From an uncultured Eubacteriales bacterium (lineage in GTDB: Bacteria > Bacillota > Clostridia > Christensenellales > Aristaeellaceae): a stretch of 57,641 bases of DNA. Positions within the stretch are counted from its first letter, which is position 1. Each line of letters opens with the position of its first letter. The translations under genes were made by a program, and so were the position numbers. Under the pieces are notes generated by a model that was not told the origin of the DNA, did not search any database, and was given only the letters and a program-made list of their open reading frames with translations. The stretch lies in the NCBI GenBank assembly GCA_900318145.1, contig ONJM01000017.1:1-57641 (forward strand). Reading direction: 5' to 3'. This document shows, piece by piece, positions 18,621-27,147 of the stretch.

Positions 18621-19832
18621 TTGAACAGAATGATCAGACGTATAGCCGCAATGACCGCCGCAGCGCTGCTGCTGGTGTCCGCGGGGGCGGCGCTGGCAGA
18701 GGTTACAGCGGAAAAAACGACGGAAAAAGACAAAGTGACGAAGATAACCTGGAAGGACGAACAGGGATACGTGGCGGCTGGCCCGGAGGGGTACGCCTCC
18801 GTACGCTACAAATACGCCGGGGCAAAGACAACGGAAACCTATTACGGAACGGACGGGGAACCCTATGAGATGCCCAGCGGTTACTACGGGCGCGCCGTGA
18901 CCACGGACAACAAGAAGCGGGTTGCCAGAATTGACTATCTCGGAAAAGACGGGAAACCGACAATGACCAAACCGGGATACGCATCGGTGAGCTATTCCTA
19001 TTATTCCTTCAATGCGGAACATAAGGTTATTTACTACAATGAACGGGGAAAAATGGTAAAGGTCCCGTCCCTGGGATACGCACAGATCGAGAACAGCTAC
19101 AGCGGGTGGAAGCTGGTCGGCAGAAAATATATGGATGAAAAAGGAAAACCTGCCGAATCCATCCGGGACGGATACGCAACCATGACAATGAAAATGAACC
19201 GGAAGCATACCGAGGTGATCCGGATCACATATACACACGCGGACGGATCACCAGCCGCGGGGCCGGAAGGATGGCACCGGTGTGAGATCGACCGGGATAA
19301 AAAGGAACGGGCTTCGGAAATCCGCTATTATGACGAACAGGATAATCTGACGGACCGGGGCGGGTACGCGAAGGAGACCTATACCTACGACAAGGAGGGA
19401 GACATGCTGATTTCCCGGTATGACGCGAAGGGAAACAGGATCTCCTTCGGAGGAGACGCCGTAATTCTTTTCCGGCGGGTAAAAGACGATGCCATCCAGG
19501 TGGAAACGTACATGAACGAAGCGGAGGAAATTATCACCATGCCTGAAGGATACTCAACAATCGAGTATTCCTACAACAAGAACGGACAGCTTACGCTGGT
19601 GCAGTACAGAAACGCCGCGGGGGATCGGGTGAAATGCAGCAAAGGATACTCAGCGGTCCAGACACTGTGGGACGTGCAGGGACGGCTTCTGAGCAGGGCT
19701 TACCTGGACGAAGCCGGACAAAGCGTGAACAGTACGGACGGTGTGTGCACGGAACAGTATACATATGACGAGGACGGGCGCATCACGAAGGTTGTGCGGC
19801 TGAATGCCGAAGGAAAGACTGTAACAGACTGA
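18621..19832 (+). CDS. Secreted protein with about nine Tyr/Gly-rich repeats of 35-45 residues
   Basis: This 403-residue protein has a signal peptide (about 1-26, ending GAALAEV) followed by imperfect repeats. Each repeat contains a core such as YYxxxGxPxxxxxGYA and a following aromatic strand, which suggests a beta-solenoid or YD/MORN-like fold. I cannot assign a named family. The start is TTG, supported by AGGTG 7 bases upstream; the first in-frame ATG (18630) is 16 bases from that site. It heads an operon with glgB, only 17 bases downstream, and the GH31 gene. An extracellular carbohydrate-binding role is a guess from that context. Confidence 0.75.
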   Translation: MNRMIRRIAAMTAAALLLVSAGAALAEVTAEKTTEKDKVTKITWKDEQGYVAAGPEGYASVRYKYAGAKTTETYYGTDGEPYEMPSGYYGRAVTTDNKKRVARIDYLGKDGKPTMTKPGYASVSYSYYSFNAEHKVIYYNERGKMVKVPSLGYAQIENSYSGWKLVGRKYMDEKGKPAESIRDGYATMTMKMNRKHTEVIRITYTHADGSPAAGPEGWHRCEIDRDKKERASEIRYYDEQDNLTDRGGYAKETYTYDKEGDMLISRYDAKGNRISFGGDAVILFRRVKDDAIQVETYMNEAEEIITMPEGYSTIEYSYNKNGQLTLVQYRNAAGDRVKCSKGYSAVQTLWDVQGRLLSRAYLDEAGQSVNSTDGVCTEQYTYDEDGRITKVVRLNAEGKTVTD

Positions 19833-19849
19833 ATAACGGGAGGAAGACA

Positions 19850-21877
19850 ATGGACATCAGCAAACTGGAAGCACCTTACGGGATTACCTCCATTGACCCC
19901 TGGCTCGGACCGCATGCGGGAGATATTGAACTGCGCATGAACCGTTTCAAGGAAAAACGGTGGCAGATTGCGGGGGACGCCCCGACGCTGACGGATTTCG
20001 CCAACGGCACACTGTTTTTTGGCTTCCACAGGACACAGGACAGCTGGGTTTTCCGTGAATGGATGCCGGGAGCGGACGAGGTCCACCTTATCGGGGATTT
20101 CAATAAATGGGACCGGGAAAGCCATCCGCTGACGAAAGGTGAAAACGGCGTATGGGAAATCGAACTGAAAGGAACGGACAGCCTGAAAGACGGGCAGTTT
20201 GTGAAACTGTGGGTCCGGAAGGGCGAAGATTCTTTTGAACGGCTGCCGGCCTACAGCCGGAAGGTCAGCATGGACGAGAAAACCATGCGTCTGTGCACAC
20301 AGATCTGGGATCCGGTGAAACCTTTTGAATGGACAGACGAAGAATTCATGAAACAGCCGCCGGCCGCACCGCTGATTTACGAGGCGCACATCGGCATGGC
20401 GCAGGACAAGGAAGGCATCGGAACCTACCTTGAGTTCGCGGAAAATGTGCTGCCGCGGATTCAGAAACTGGGCTACAATACAGTGCAGCTGATGGCCGTA
20501 CAGGAACATCCCTACTACGGCTCTTTCGGTTACCAGGTAACCAACTTTTTCGCGGCGGCACACTGGTACGGCGCGCCGGACGGGCTGAAGGTGCTGGTGA
20601 ACAAGGCTCATGAAATGGGCATCCGGGTGTTGCTGGACGTGGTACACAGCCACGCCTGCCCGAACGTCGGCGAAGGACTGCAGCTGCAGGACGGAACGGA
20701 TGACCAGTATTTTCTTCAGGGAGACCGCGGGTGGCATCCGGCATGGGGGACGCGGTTGTTTAACTACAACCGGCCGGAGGTGCTGCATTTCCTGCTGAGC
20801 AACCTGAAATTCTGGCAGGAGGAATACCATTTTGACGGTTTCCGGTTCGACGGTGTAACCAGCATGATCTACCATGACCATGGCCTGGGTTCCGCCTTCA
20901 CAAACTATGACATGTATTTCAATATGAATACGGACCTTGAAGCGCTGAACTACCTGCAGCTGGCGAACGAGCTGATTCATGAGGTGAATCCGAACGCACT
21001 GACCGTTGCGGAGGATATGAGCGGTATGCCCGGTATGTGCCTGCCCATTGAGCAGGGAGGTATCGGGTTCGATTACCGGCTGGCCATGGGCGAACCGGAC
21101 TACTGGATCAAGCTGCTGAAGGATACACGGGACGAGGACTGGAACATGAACGGCCTGTGGCATGAGATGACGACACGGCGGCCGCAGGAGAAAGTTATCG
21201 GGTACTGCGAGAGCCACGACCAGGCGCTGGTGGGTGACAAAACTATCCTTTTCCGAATGGCGGACGCGGAAATGTACACCGGCATGAACAAGGACTACCA
21301 CAGCCTGACCATGGACCGGGCAATAGAACTGCACAAGATCATCCGCCTGTACACCATGAGCCTGGGAGGGAACGGATACCTGAATTTCATGGGAAATGAA
21401 TTCGGCCATCCGGAATGGATCGATTTCCCCCGGGAAGGGAACGGATGGAGCTATAAATACTGCCGCAGACAATGGTCCCTGGTGGACAATAAAAACCTGA
21501 AGTATGAGTGGCTGAACGACTTTGACAAAGCCATGATCAATATGGCCCGGGAGCGGAAGCTGCTGGACGATCCTTACGCCGTGAGCCTGTGGATCGATCC
21601 GGAACGGAAGATCATCACGTACAGCCGCGGAAAGCTGCTGTTTGTTGTCAACTTCCACAACAGTTATTCAGAAACGCAGTTCTTCCTCCACGCGCATACG
21701 ACAGGTGAAGGGAAATACCGGGTGATCCTGAGCACGGACGAGGAACGCTTCGGCGGGCAGAACCTGATTGATCACAGCGTGGTATACGAGACGGAATATA
21801 CCGAGGGCAAGGGACTGGGATTCAACGTATACAGTCCGTGCAGAACGGCGATGGTCCTGGAATGGATCAGTGATTAA
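19850..21877 (+). CDS. glgB: 1,4-alpha-glucan branching enzyme, eukaryote-like type
   Basis: The enzyme makes alpha-1,6 branches in glycogen. The 675-residue protein has an N-terminal CBM48-like module (about 60-155, with VFREWMPGADEVHLIGDFNKW). A GH13 barrel follows, with nucleophile D334 in FDGFRFDGVTSM, acid/base E388 in TVAEDMSG and D457 in ESHDQAL, and then a C-terminal beta domain. GHGTSMIYH-type wording (here VTSMIYHDHGL) and the overall layout match the GH13_8 group, which includes the eukaryotic enzymes, rather than E. coli GlgB. GGGAGG lies 6 bases before the ATG. No glgA, glgC or glgD is in the window; glycogen phosphorylase lies 17 kb away. Confidence 0.93.
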   Translation: MDISKLEAPYGITSIDPWLGPHAGDIELRMNRFKEKRWQIAGDAPTLTDFANGTLFFGFHRTQDSWVFREWMPGADEVHLIGDFNKWDRESHPLTKGENGVWEIELKGTDSLKDGQFVKLWVRKGEDSFERLPAYSRKVSMDEKTMRLCTQIWDPVKPFEWTDEEFMKQPPAAPLIYEAHIGMAQDKEGIGTYLEFAENVLPRIQKLGYNTVQLMAVQEHPYYGSFGYQVTNFFAAAHWYGAPDGLKVLVNKAHEMGIRVLLDVVHSHACPNVGEGLQLQDGTDDQYFLQGDRGWHPAWGTRLFNYNRPEVLHFLLSNLKFWQEEYHFDGFRFDGVTSMIYHDHGLGSAFTNYDMYFNMNTDLEALNYLQLANELIHEVNPNALTVAEDMSGMPGMCLPIEQGGIGFDYRLAMGEPDYWIKLLKDTRDEDWNMNGLWHEMTTRRPQEKVIGYCESHDQALVGDKTILFRMADAEMYTGMNKDYHSLTMDRAIELHKIIRLYTMSLGGNGYLNFMGNEFGHPEWIDFPREGNGWSYKYCRRQWSLVDNKNLKYEWLNDFDKAMINMARERKLLDDPYAVSLWIDPERKIITYSRGKLLFVVNFHNSYSETQFFLHAHTTGEGKYRVILSTDEERFGGQNLIDHSVVYETEYTEGKGLGFNVYSPCRTAMVLEWISD

Positions 21878-21952
21878 CGGGATGGGATTTCCTTCACATG
21901 TTCGGGATGATACGGAAACAAACGGCAATACAATGCAAAGGAGATACGGTAA

Positions 21953-23983
21953 ATGATTTTTGCTGTTGAAAAGAACGCACTGATTGCCCGGCGGGGCGGA
22001 GAGACGCTGCGGATTGAAGGATGGGGCAGGGACAGCCTTCGCGTCCGGGCCGTGATGTACGACGGATGGACCGGGAACGACTGGGCGCTGACGGAAGAAC
22101 CGGAAACGGCGGAATGCAGCATCCGAACCGGGACGGAGAAGAATCCGAACGGGGACGGGTCGTTCAGCGAGGTTCCCTGCGCGGAGATCGTGAACGGCCG
22201 GATCCGGGCTACCGTGAACTTTGCCGGCGTGATCAGCTTTTACCGGGACGGCGCTCTGATTCTGCGGGAATATTACCGCAGCTACGGCGGGACGCTGTCC
22301 GAAGGCAGCCGGTGCCTGAAGATTGTAAACCGGGAATGGAAGGGCAATATTGGCGGCAGCGAATATACGCTGACTGTGAAGTTCGACGCCAATGACGGGG
22401 AGAAAATTTTCGGCATGGGCCAGTACCAGCAGCCATGGCTGAATCTGAAGGGGAACATCCTGGAGCTGGCGCAGCGGAACAGCCAGATTTCCGTACCTTT
22501 CATGGTCAGCAGCCTCGGATACGGTCTGCTGTGGAATAATCCGGCGGTAGGGCACGCGGTTTTCGCGAACAACTACACTGAATGGACCGCAAAAAGTACG
22601 CGCCAGATGGATTACTGGATTACCGCAGCGGACGGTCCGAAGGAAATCCTGCGGAATTATACCGGCGTAACCGGACGGGCACCCATGTTTCCGGAAAGCC
22701 TGATGGGGCTGTGGCAGTGCAAGCTGCGCTACCGGACGCAGGAAGAAGTGCTGACGGTCGCGAGGCAGTACCGGAAGGAAGGCATAAAAATCGACCAGAT
22801 CGTGATTGACTTTTTCCACTGGACGGTCCAGGGAGACTGGAAATTTGACAAAACCTACTGGCCGGATCCCAAGGCTATGGTGGACGAACTTCATTCAATG
22901 GGTATCCGGGTAATCGTTTCCGTGTGGCCGAGCGTGGACCGGAAGAGCGAGAACTTCGCGCCTATGATGGAACGCGGGCTGCTGATCCGCACGGAACGCG
23001 GCGCTGCCCAGACATACGATTACCAGGGCGACTGCGTGGAGATCGACCCCTTTAATCCGGAAACGCGGAAGTATATCTGGGAAGTGTGCAAAAAGAACTA
23101 TTACGATTACGGTATTGACGGATTCTGGCTGGACAATTCCGAACCGGATTACGGCGTTTACGATTTCGAAAACTACCGTTACTGCGCGGGACCTGCCCTG
23201 AGCTGCAGCAACATGTATCCGCAGCTGTTCTCCCGGGCTTTCTTTGAACCCATGCAAGCGGAGAAGGGAGCGGACACGGTGAACCTGCTTCGGTGCGGAT
23301 GGGCCGGCAGCCAGAAGTACGGCAACGTGATCTGGTCCGGGGATGTTCCCAGCACTTTCCAGGCACTGCGGGAACAGCTGCAAGCTGGGCTGAATATGGG
23401 CCTGGCCGGGATTCCCTGGTGGACGACGGATATCGGGGGATTCATGACGGATGACGTGAATGATCCTGATTTCCGGCAGCTGCTGATCCGGTGGTATCAG
23501 TTCGCGGTATATTCCGCCGTGCTGCGGATGCACGGAGACAGGGGCCCGTACAATATTCCCCCGCTGGATGACCGGGACTGGGGCGGCGGATATCTGCATA
23601 CCGGCCAGCCGAACGAGCTGTGGAGCTACGGCGAAGAAAACTACGAAATCATGCGGAAGTACTACGACGTCCGGATCGCAATGCACAGCTATATCCGGGA
23701 TCTGTACAGGGACGCCCACGAGACAGGGGCACCGCTGATCCGGACAATGTTCTTCGAGTTCCCGGAGGATGCAAAATGCTGGGAGCTGCAGGATCAGTAT
23801 ATGTTCGGGGAAAAGTACCTGGTAGCACCGATCCTGCACCTGAACGAATTCGCACGGGAAGTATACCTGCCGGCAGGACAATGGCGGAACGTGAACAGCG
23901 GCGAAATCCTGGAAGGCGGCCGTATAGTATCCGTACAGGCACCGATTGAGGAGATTCCCGTGTTTGAACGGATGACAGAATAA
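21953..23983 (+). CDS. Glycoside hydrolase family 31 alpha-glycosidase (alpha-xylosidase/alpha-glucosidase)
   Basis: This is a 676-residue cytoplasmic enzyme without a signal peptide. A galactose-mutarotase-like N-terminal domain (about 1-240) precedes the GH31 barrel. The nucleophile is D394 in DGFWLDNSEPD and the acid/base is D464 in IWSGDVPST. PESLMGLWQCKLRY and IDQIVIDFFHW are barrel-strand markers. The NSEPD form and overall pattern resemble YicI-type alpha-xylosidases, but neighbouring glgB would equally fit alpha-glucan use, so substrate is open. AAAGGAGA lies 8 bases before the ATG. It is the last gene of its operon, before the hairpin at 24004. Confidence 0.9.
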   Translation: MIFAVEKNALIARRGGETLRIEGWGRDSLRVRAVMYDGWTGNDWALTEEPETAECSIRTGTEKNPNGDGSFSEVPCAEIVNGRIRATVNFAGVISFYRDGALILREYYRSYGGTLSEGSRCLKIVNREWKGNIGGSEYTLTVKFDANDGEKIFGMGQYQQPWLNLKGNILELAQRNSQISVPFMVSSLGYGLLWNNPAVGHAVFANNYTEWTAKSTRQMDYWITAADGPKEILRNYTGVTGRAPMFPESLMGLWQCKLRYRTQEEVLTVARQYRKEGIKIDQIVIDFFHWTVQGDWKFDKTYWPDPKAMVDELHSMGIRVIVSVWPSVDRKSENFAPMMERGLLIRTERGAAQTYDYQGDCVEIDPFNPETRKYIWEVCKKNYYDYGIDGFWLDNSEPDYGVYDFENYRYCAGPALSCSNMYPQLFSRAFFEPMQAEKGADTVNLLRCGWAGSQKYGNVIWSGDVPSTFQALREQLQAGLNMGLAGIPWWTTDIGGFMTDDVNDPDFRQLLIRWYQFAVYSAVLRMHGDRGPYNIPPLDDRDWGGGYLHTGQPNELWSYGEENYEIMRKYYDVRIAMHSYIRDLYRDAHETGAPLIRTMFFEFPEDAKCWELQDQYMFGEKYLVAPILHLNEFAREVYLPAGQWRNVNSGEILEGGRIVSVQAPIEEIPVFERMTE

Positions 23984-24003
23984 AAACAGAATATAGAAAA
24001 CAG

Positions 24004-24037
24004 ATCAACCAGACCCTGCGCAGGCCTGGTTGATTTA
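24004..24037 (+). terminator. Hairpin between the GH31 and TIR genes
   Basis: A perfect 9-bp stem (24004-24012 with 24026-24034) encloses a smaller CCTG/CAGG stem. Only a short T-rich stretch follows, so some read-through into the TIR genes is likely. No separate promoter for the TIR genes was found in the 83-base gap. Confidence 0.6.
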
Positions 24038-24066
24038 GTAAAAGACAGAAACCGCTGGAGAAGAAA

Positions 24067-27000
24067 ATGGGGAAGTATATCGCGTTTATCAGCTACCGGC
24101 ATATGGAGCGGGATCAGAAGCTGTCCATGCTGCTGCGGAAGAAGCTGGAAGGATGGCATCTGCCCAAAGGAAGCAACCTGCCAAAGAAAAGGCGGGTTTT
24201 CCGGGATACGGATGAACTGCCCACCAGCGCGAACCTCGGGGACGATATTGAGAACGCCCTGCAGGACAGCGGCTGGCTGATCGCACTGTGTTCAGAAGAG
24301 TATACCGAATCCCTGTGGTGCCGGCGGGAAATTGCCAAGTACATTGAGATGGGCCGGAAGGACCGGATTCTTCCTGTACTGGTCAGCGGTGAACCGGAAA
24401 GGGCAGTTCCGGAAGAGATCCGGGATCTGGAACCTGCAGCTGATCTTCGGGGGAGGACCGGACGGGAAATCCGCTCTGCCGCGGATGAATGCGCAGCCGC
24501 ACTGCTGGGACGGATGGCCGGGAAACCATCGGAAACATTTGCTGCTTCCGAACGGCGGAGCAGGGTGCTGTTCCGCGGCGGAACGGCCGCAGCGGCCTGC
24601 GCGGTGCTGCTGGGACTGACATTTTACGCCGGGCGGACAGCGGAAATGACCGAAAAGAAAAACCAGGAGATTGCCGCCGCTACCGCGGAGGCGGAGGCAG
24701 CGAGGGAAATTGCGGAAGAAGAACTGCGGCAGGCATATCTCGCGAACAGTGACTATATTGCCGTGCAGGCAGGTCAGGCCATGAAGGCGGGAGATGACCG
24801 GAAAGCAATCCAGCTGGCGCTTTCCGCGCTGCCGGAGGATCTGCATGGAGAACTGCCGGTATCTGAGGAAGCGGTCAGTATCCTGCGGATGGCGGTCAAC
24901 AGGCCGGCTTATCTCGCAAACGGCGATTACCGCCTTTCCGACAGCATTGAGACGGATTTCCGGATTACGGGATATATTGCCGGATTCAACGAAGGCGACC
25001 TGGTGTTGCTGATTGAGGATTACTACGCGAAGCAGAAATATCTCCAGCTGGCAGGAGGGAAAATCACGGACGTGGCGAGCGCCGCCCGGCAAGCCGCTGT
25101 TGAAAACGGTTACAGCATCGGGTACGTGGTGAATAACCAGCCGAGCTGCGATTATGTTTTCTGCGGGCCGGAAAAGCCCCTGACATGGAAATGGAGCAAC
25201 GGGACAAAACCTGTCAGCGAGAATCAGGTTACGCTGAACGGCACCCCTTTCTATGCCGACCATATAAAAGAAATCGGGACAACCGGCGGGCTTATTCTTG
25301 CCTGGCAGGAACAGCCCCGGAAAGAAACGGAAGCGCGGACAGCCATTATCCGGCTTGGGAAAACAGAGGCTGTGGCGGAGCTGGAAATCGCCGGCTGGCC
25401 GGTTACTGCGGACTGTTCCTATGAACAGAACAGCGTGTTTCACAGCGAGTATATCGCAATTGTGGACCGGGAAGGCACTCTCTCCGTCTTTGAATGCGAG
25501 ACCGGCAGAAAAACCGTCACGATTCCCGGAAAATGGTCCGGAGCAATGTATCCAAAAGCTAGCCGGGAACTGTGCGCCATCGATGAAAACGGGGCAGCTT
25601 TCCTGATTGATACGGCTTCCTGCAGGAAAACCGCCGCTTTCGAATCACCGTCCCCGATTCTGGAGATGCAATACCGCAGCAGGGCTGACCTGTATCTTGC
25701 CCGGTGCACGGACGGGGTGCGGATTTACGGCGGAGACTGTGAGCTTAAGTCATACTTTCCCACAGAGGAGACGTCTTTATTCGTCGTGTGGGACGGATAC
25801 GATACCAAATACTGGGACCATTCAGGAAAGAAGTTCTTAATTCTGTATGACCGGCGGGTGGATGTTTACGAGACGGACACAAACATGGATCCGGAGTTGA
25901 GCGATATCCTGCTGGACTGCACAGGCGAGTTCCGGGCAATCTATTCACCGGACAGCAGATACCTTTATCTGATGGACGGCAGTGCGCCTTCCTCTGACGT
26001 TTCCGCTTCAGTATACGAAAAGCATCTGACCAGTATGCGGAAGCTGGACGCGGAAACCGGCGCGGAAATCTGGAAAAAGGAAGGCATGCCGAACAATATC
26101 GCCAACGGTATCACGCGGGACGGCAAAACGCTCTGGCGACTGACCCGCCGCGGAATGACAGTCATTGACGCGGAAACCGGAGAAATGCGCTGGGAATCAT
26201 CCTGGTATGAAGCCGGCAATTATGATATCTTTACGGAACCTCCGGATGGGAAAAATATCGCTTTTATCATAAACAGGACGAACGGCAAAGTGGAACAGGA
26301 AGGGATTATTTTCACATTTGACCTTCAGACCGGCGAACTGCTGTGGACGCGGGAAAACGTCGGCGTCGGATACTGGAACGCGGACGGAACAAAGATCTGC
26401 TGTATCCGGCATGACGAAGACAGAGATGCGGGTATTGTCCGCATATATTATATGCAGCTGGACCCGGAAGACGGAACGGTGCTGAATGAGCATTACCTTC
26501 CGACCGAACTCGTGTACAACTACAGGTACCGGAGAGAACAGGTGTCGACAGAAAAAGACCGGATTCTCCTGAGCGTGAATTCTGCGCACGGAGAACCGTT
26601 CCACACGAAGATCGAGTGCTATTCGCTTTCCGACGGGGAAAAGATACAAACCTGGGAGCTGGATGAAGTCTGCGACCCGATTTTTTCCTGTACCGGAGAG
26701 ATTACTGCACGGTGGACCGCATGGGAGGACGATACGGATTACTGCTGCGTGCTTCCGGAGGAAGGCGGAACCGGACCGGCGGTTCCGACAGACAGCGAGG
26801 CGGGACGATGGATGACAACCACGCTGAAAAAGAACAACCGTTGGGAAAGCATCCATCCCCTGAACGCATCTGAATACGTCCTTTTCAACGGGGAGGAAGC
26901 CGCACGGAACGACTATAATTTTGAGGATACGGACACAACAACCATTGTACGTATATCGGACGGCGCCGTGCTGTTGAATATGGGCTATTCTCCGGAGGAC

Positions 27001-27147
27001 AAGACGTCAGAGGTGACCGTTGCACCGGACGGAAGCAGCCTGTGCATTATCGGGTACAAGGAATCCCGGATCATCCGCCTTACGGATACGGATACACTGG
27101 TCCGGAAGGCCCGGCAAAGAATAGCAAAGGAGGCGGAGAACAAATGA
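24067..27147 (+). CDS. TIR-domain membrane protein with a large propeller-like C-terminal region
   Basis: Of 1,026 residues, the first 150 form a TIR domain: YIAFISYRHME (strand A), VFRDTDELP (BB loop), LIALCSEEYTESLWCRREI and RILPVLVSG. E88 in WCRREI is in the position of the catalytic Glu of NAD-cleaving TIR enzymes such as SARM1 and plant TIRs. One transmembrane helix (about 168-190) and a Glu/Ala-rich coiled coil (about 195-225) follow. The last 750 residues have WD40/PQQ-like strands (AIDENGAAFLID, DAETGAEIWKKEG, DAETGEMRWES, DLQTGELLWTRE), suggesting a beta-propeller. Topology would put TIR inside and the propeller outside. It overlaps the next gene by ATGA. Confidence 0.85.
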   Translation: MGKYIAFISYRHMERDQKLSMLLRKKLEGWHLPKGSNLPKKRRVFRDTDELPTSANLGDDIENALQDSGWLIALCSEEYTESLWCRREIAKYIEMGRKDRILPVLVSGEPERAVPEEIRDLEPAADLRGRTGREIRSAADECAAALLGRMAGKPSETFAASERRSRVLFRGGTAAAACAVLLGLTFYAGRTAEMTEKKNQEIAAATAEAEAAREIAEEELRQAYLANSDYIAVQAGQAMKAGDDRKAIQLALSALPEDLHGELPVSEEAVSILRMAVNRPAYLANGDYRLSDSIETDFRITGYIAGFNEGDLVLLIEDYYAKQKYLQLAGGKITDVASAARQAAVENGYSIGYVVNNQPSCDYVFCGPEKPLTWKWSNGTKPVSENQVTLNGTPFYADHIKEIGTTGGLILAWQEQPRKETEARTAIIRLGKTEAVAELEIAGWPVTADCSYEQNSVFHSEYIAIVDREGTLSVFECETGRKTVTIPGKWSGAMYPKASRELCAIDENGAAFLIDTASCRKTAAFESPSPILEMQYRSRADLYLARCTDGVRIYGGDCELKSYFPTEETSLFVVWDGYDTKYWDHSGKKFLILYDRRVDVYETDTNMDPELSDILLDCTGEFRAIYSPDSRYLYLMDGSAPSSDVSASVYEKHLTSMRKLDAETGAEIWKKEGMPNNIANGITRDGKTLWRLTRRGMTVIDAETGEMRWESSWYEAGNYDIFTEPPDGKNIAFIINRTNGKVEQEGIIFTFDLQTGELLWTRENVGVGYWNADGTKICCIRHDEDRDAGIVRIYYMQLDPEDGTVLNEHYLPTELVYNYRYRREQVSTEKDRILLSVNSAHGEPFHTKIECYSLSDGEKIQTWELDEVCDPIFSCTGEITARWTAWEDDTDYCCVLPEEGGTGPAVPTDSEAGRWMTTTLKKNNRWESIHPLNASEYVLFNGEEAARNDYNFEDTDTTTIVRISDGAVLLNMGYSPEDKTSEVTVAPDGSSLCIIGYKESRIIRLTDTDTLVRKARQRIAKEAENK

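Noticed and set aside
19700-21658. 652-codon frame antisense to glgB
   Set aside because: Shadow of glgB and its codon usage.
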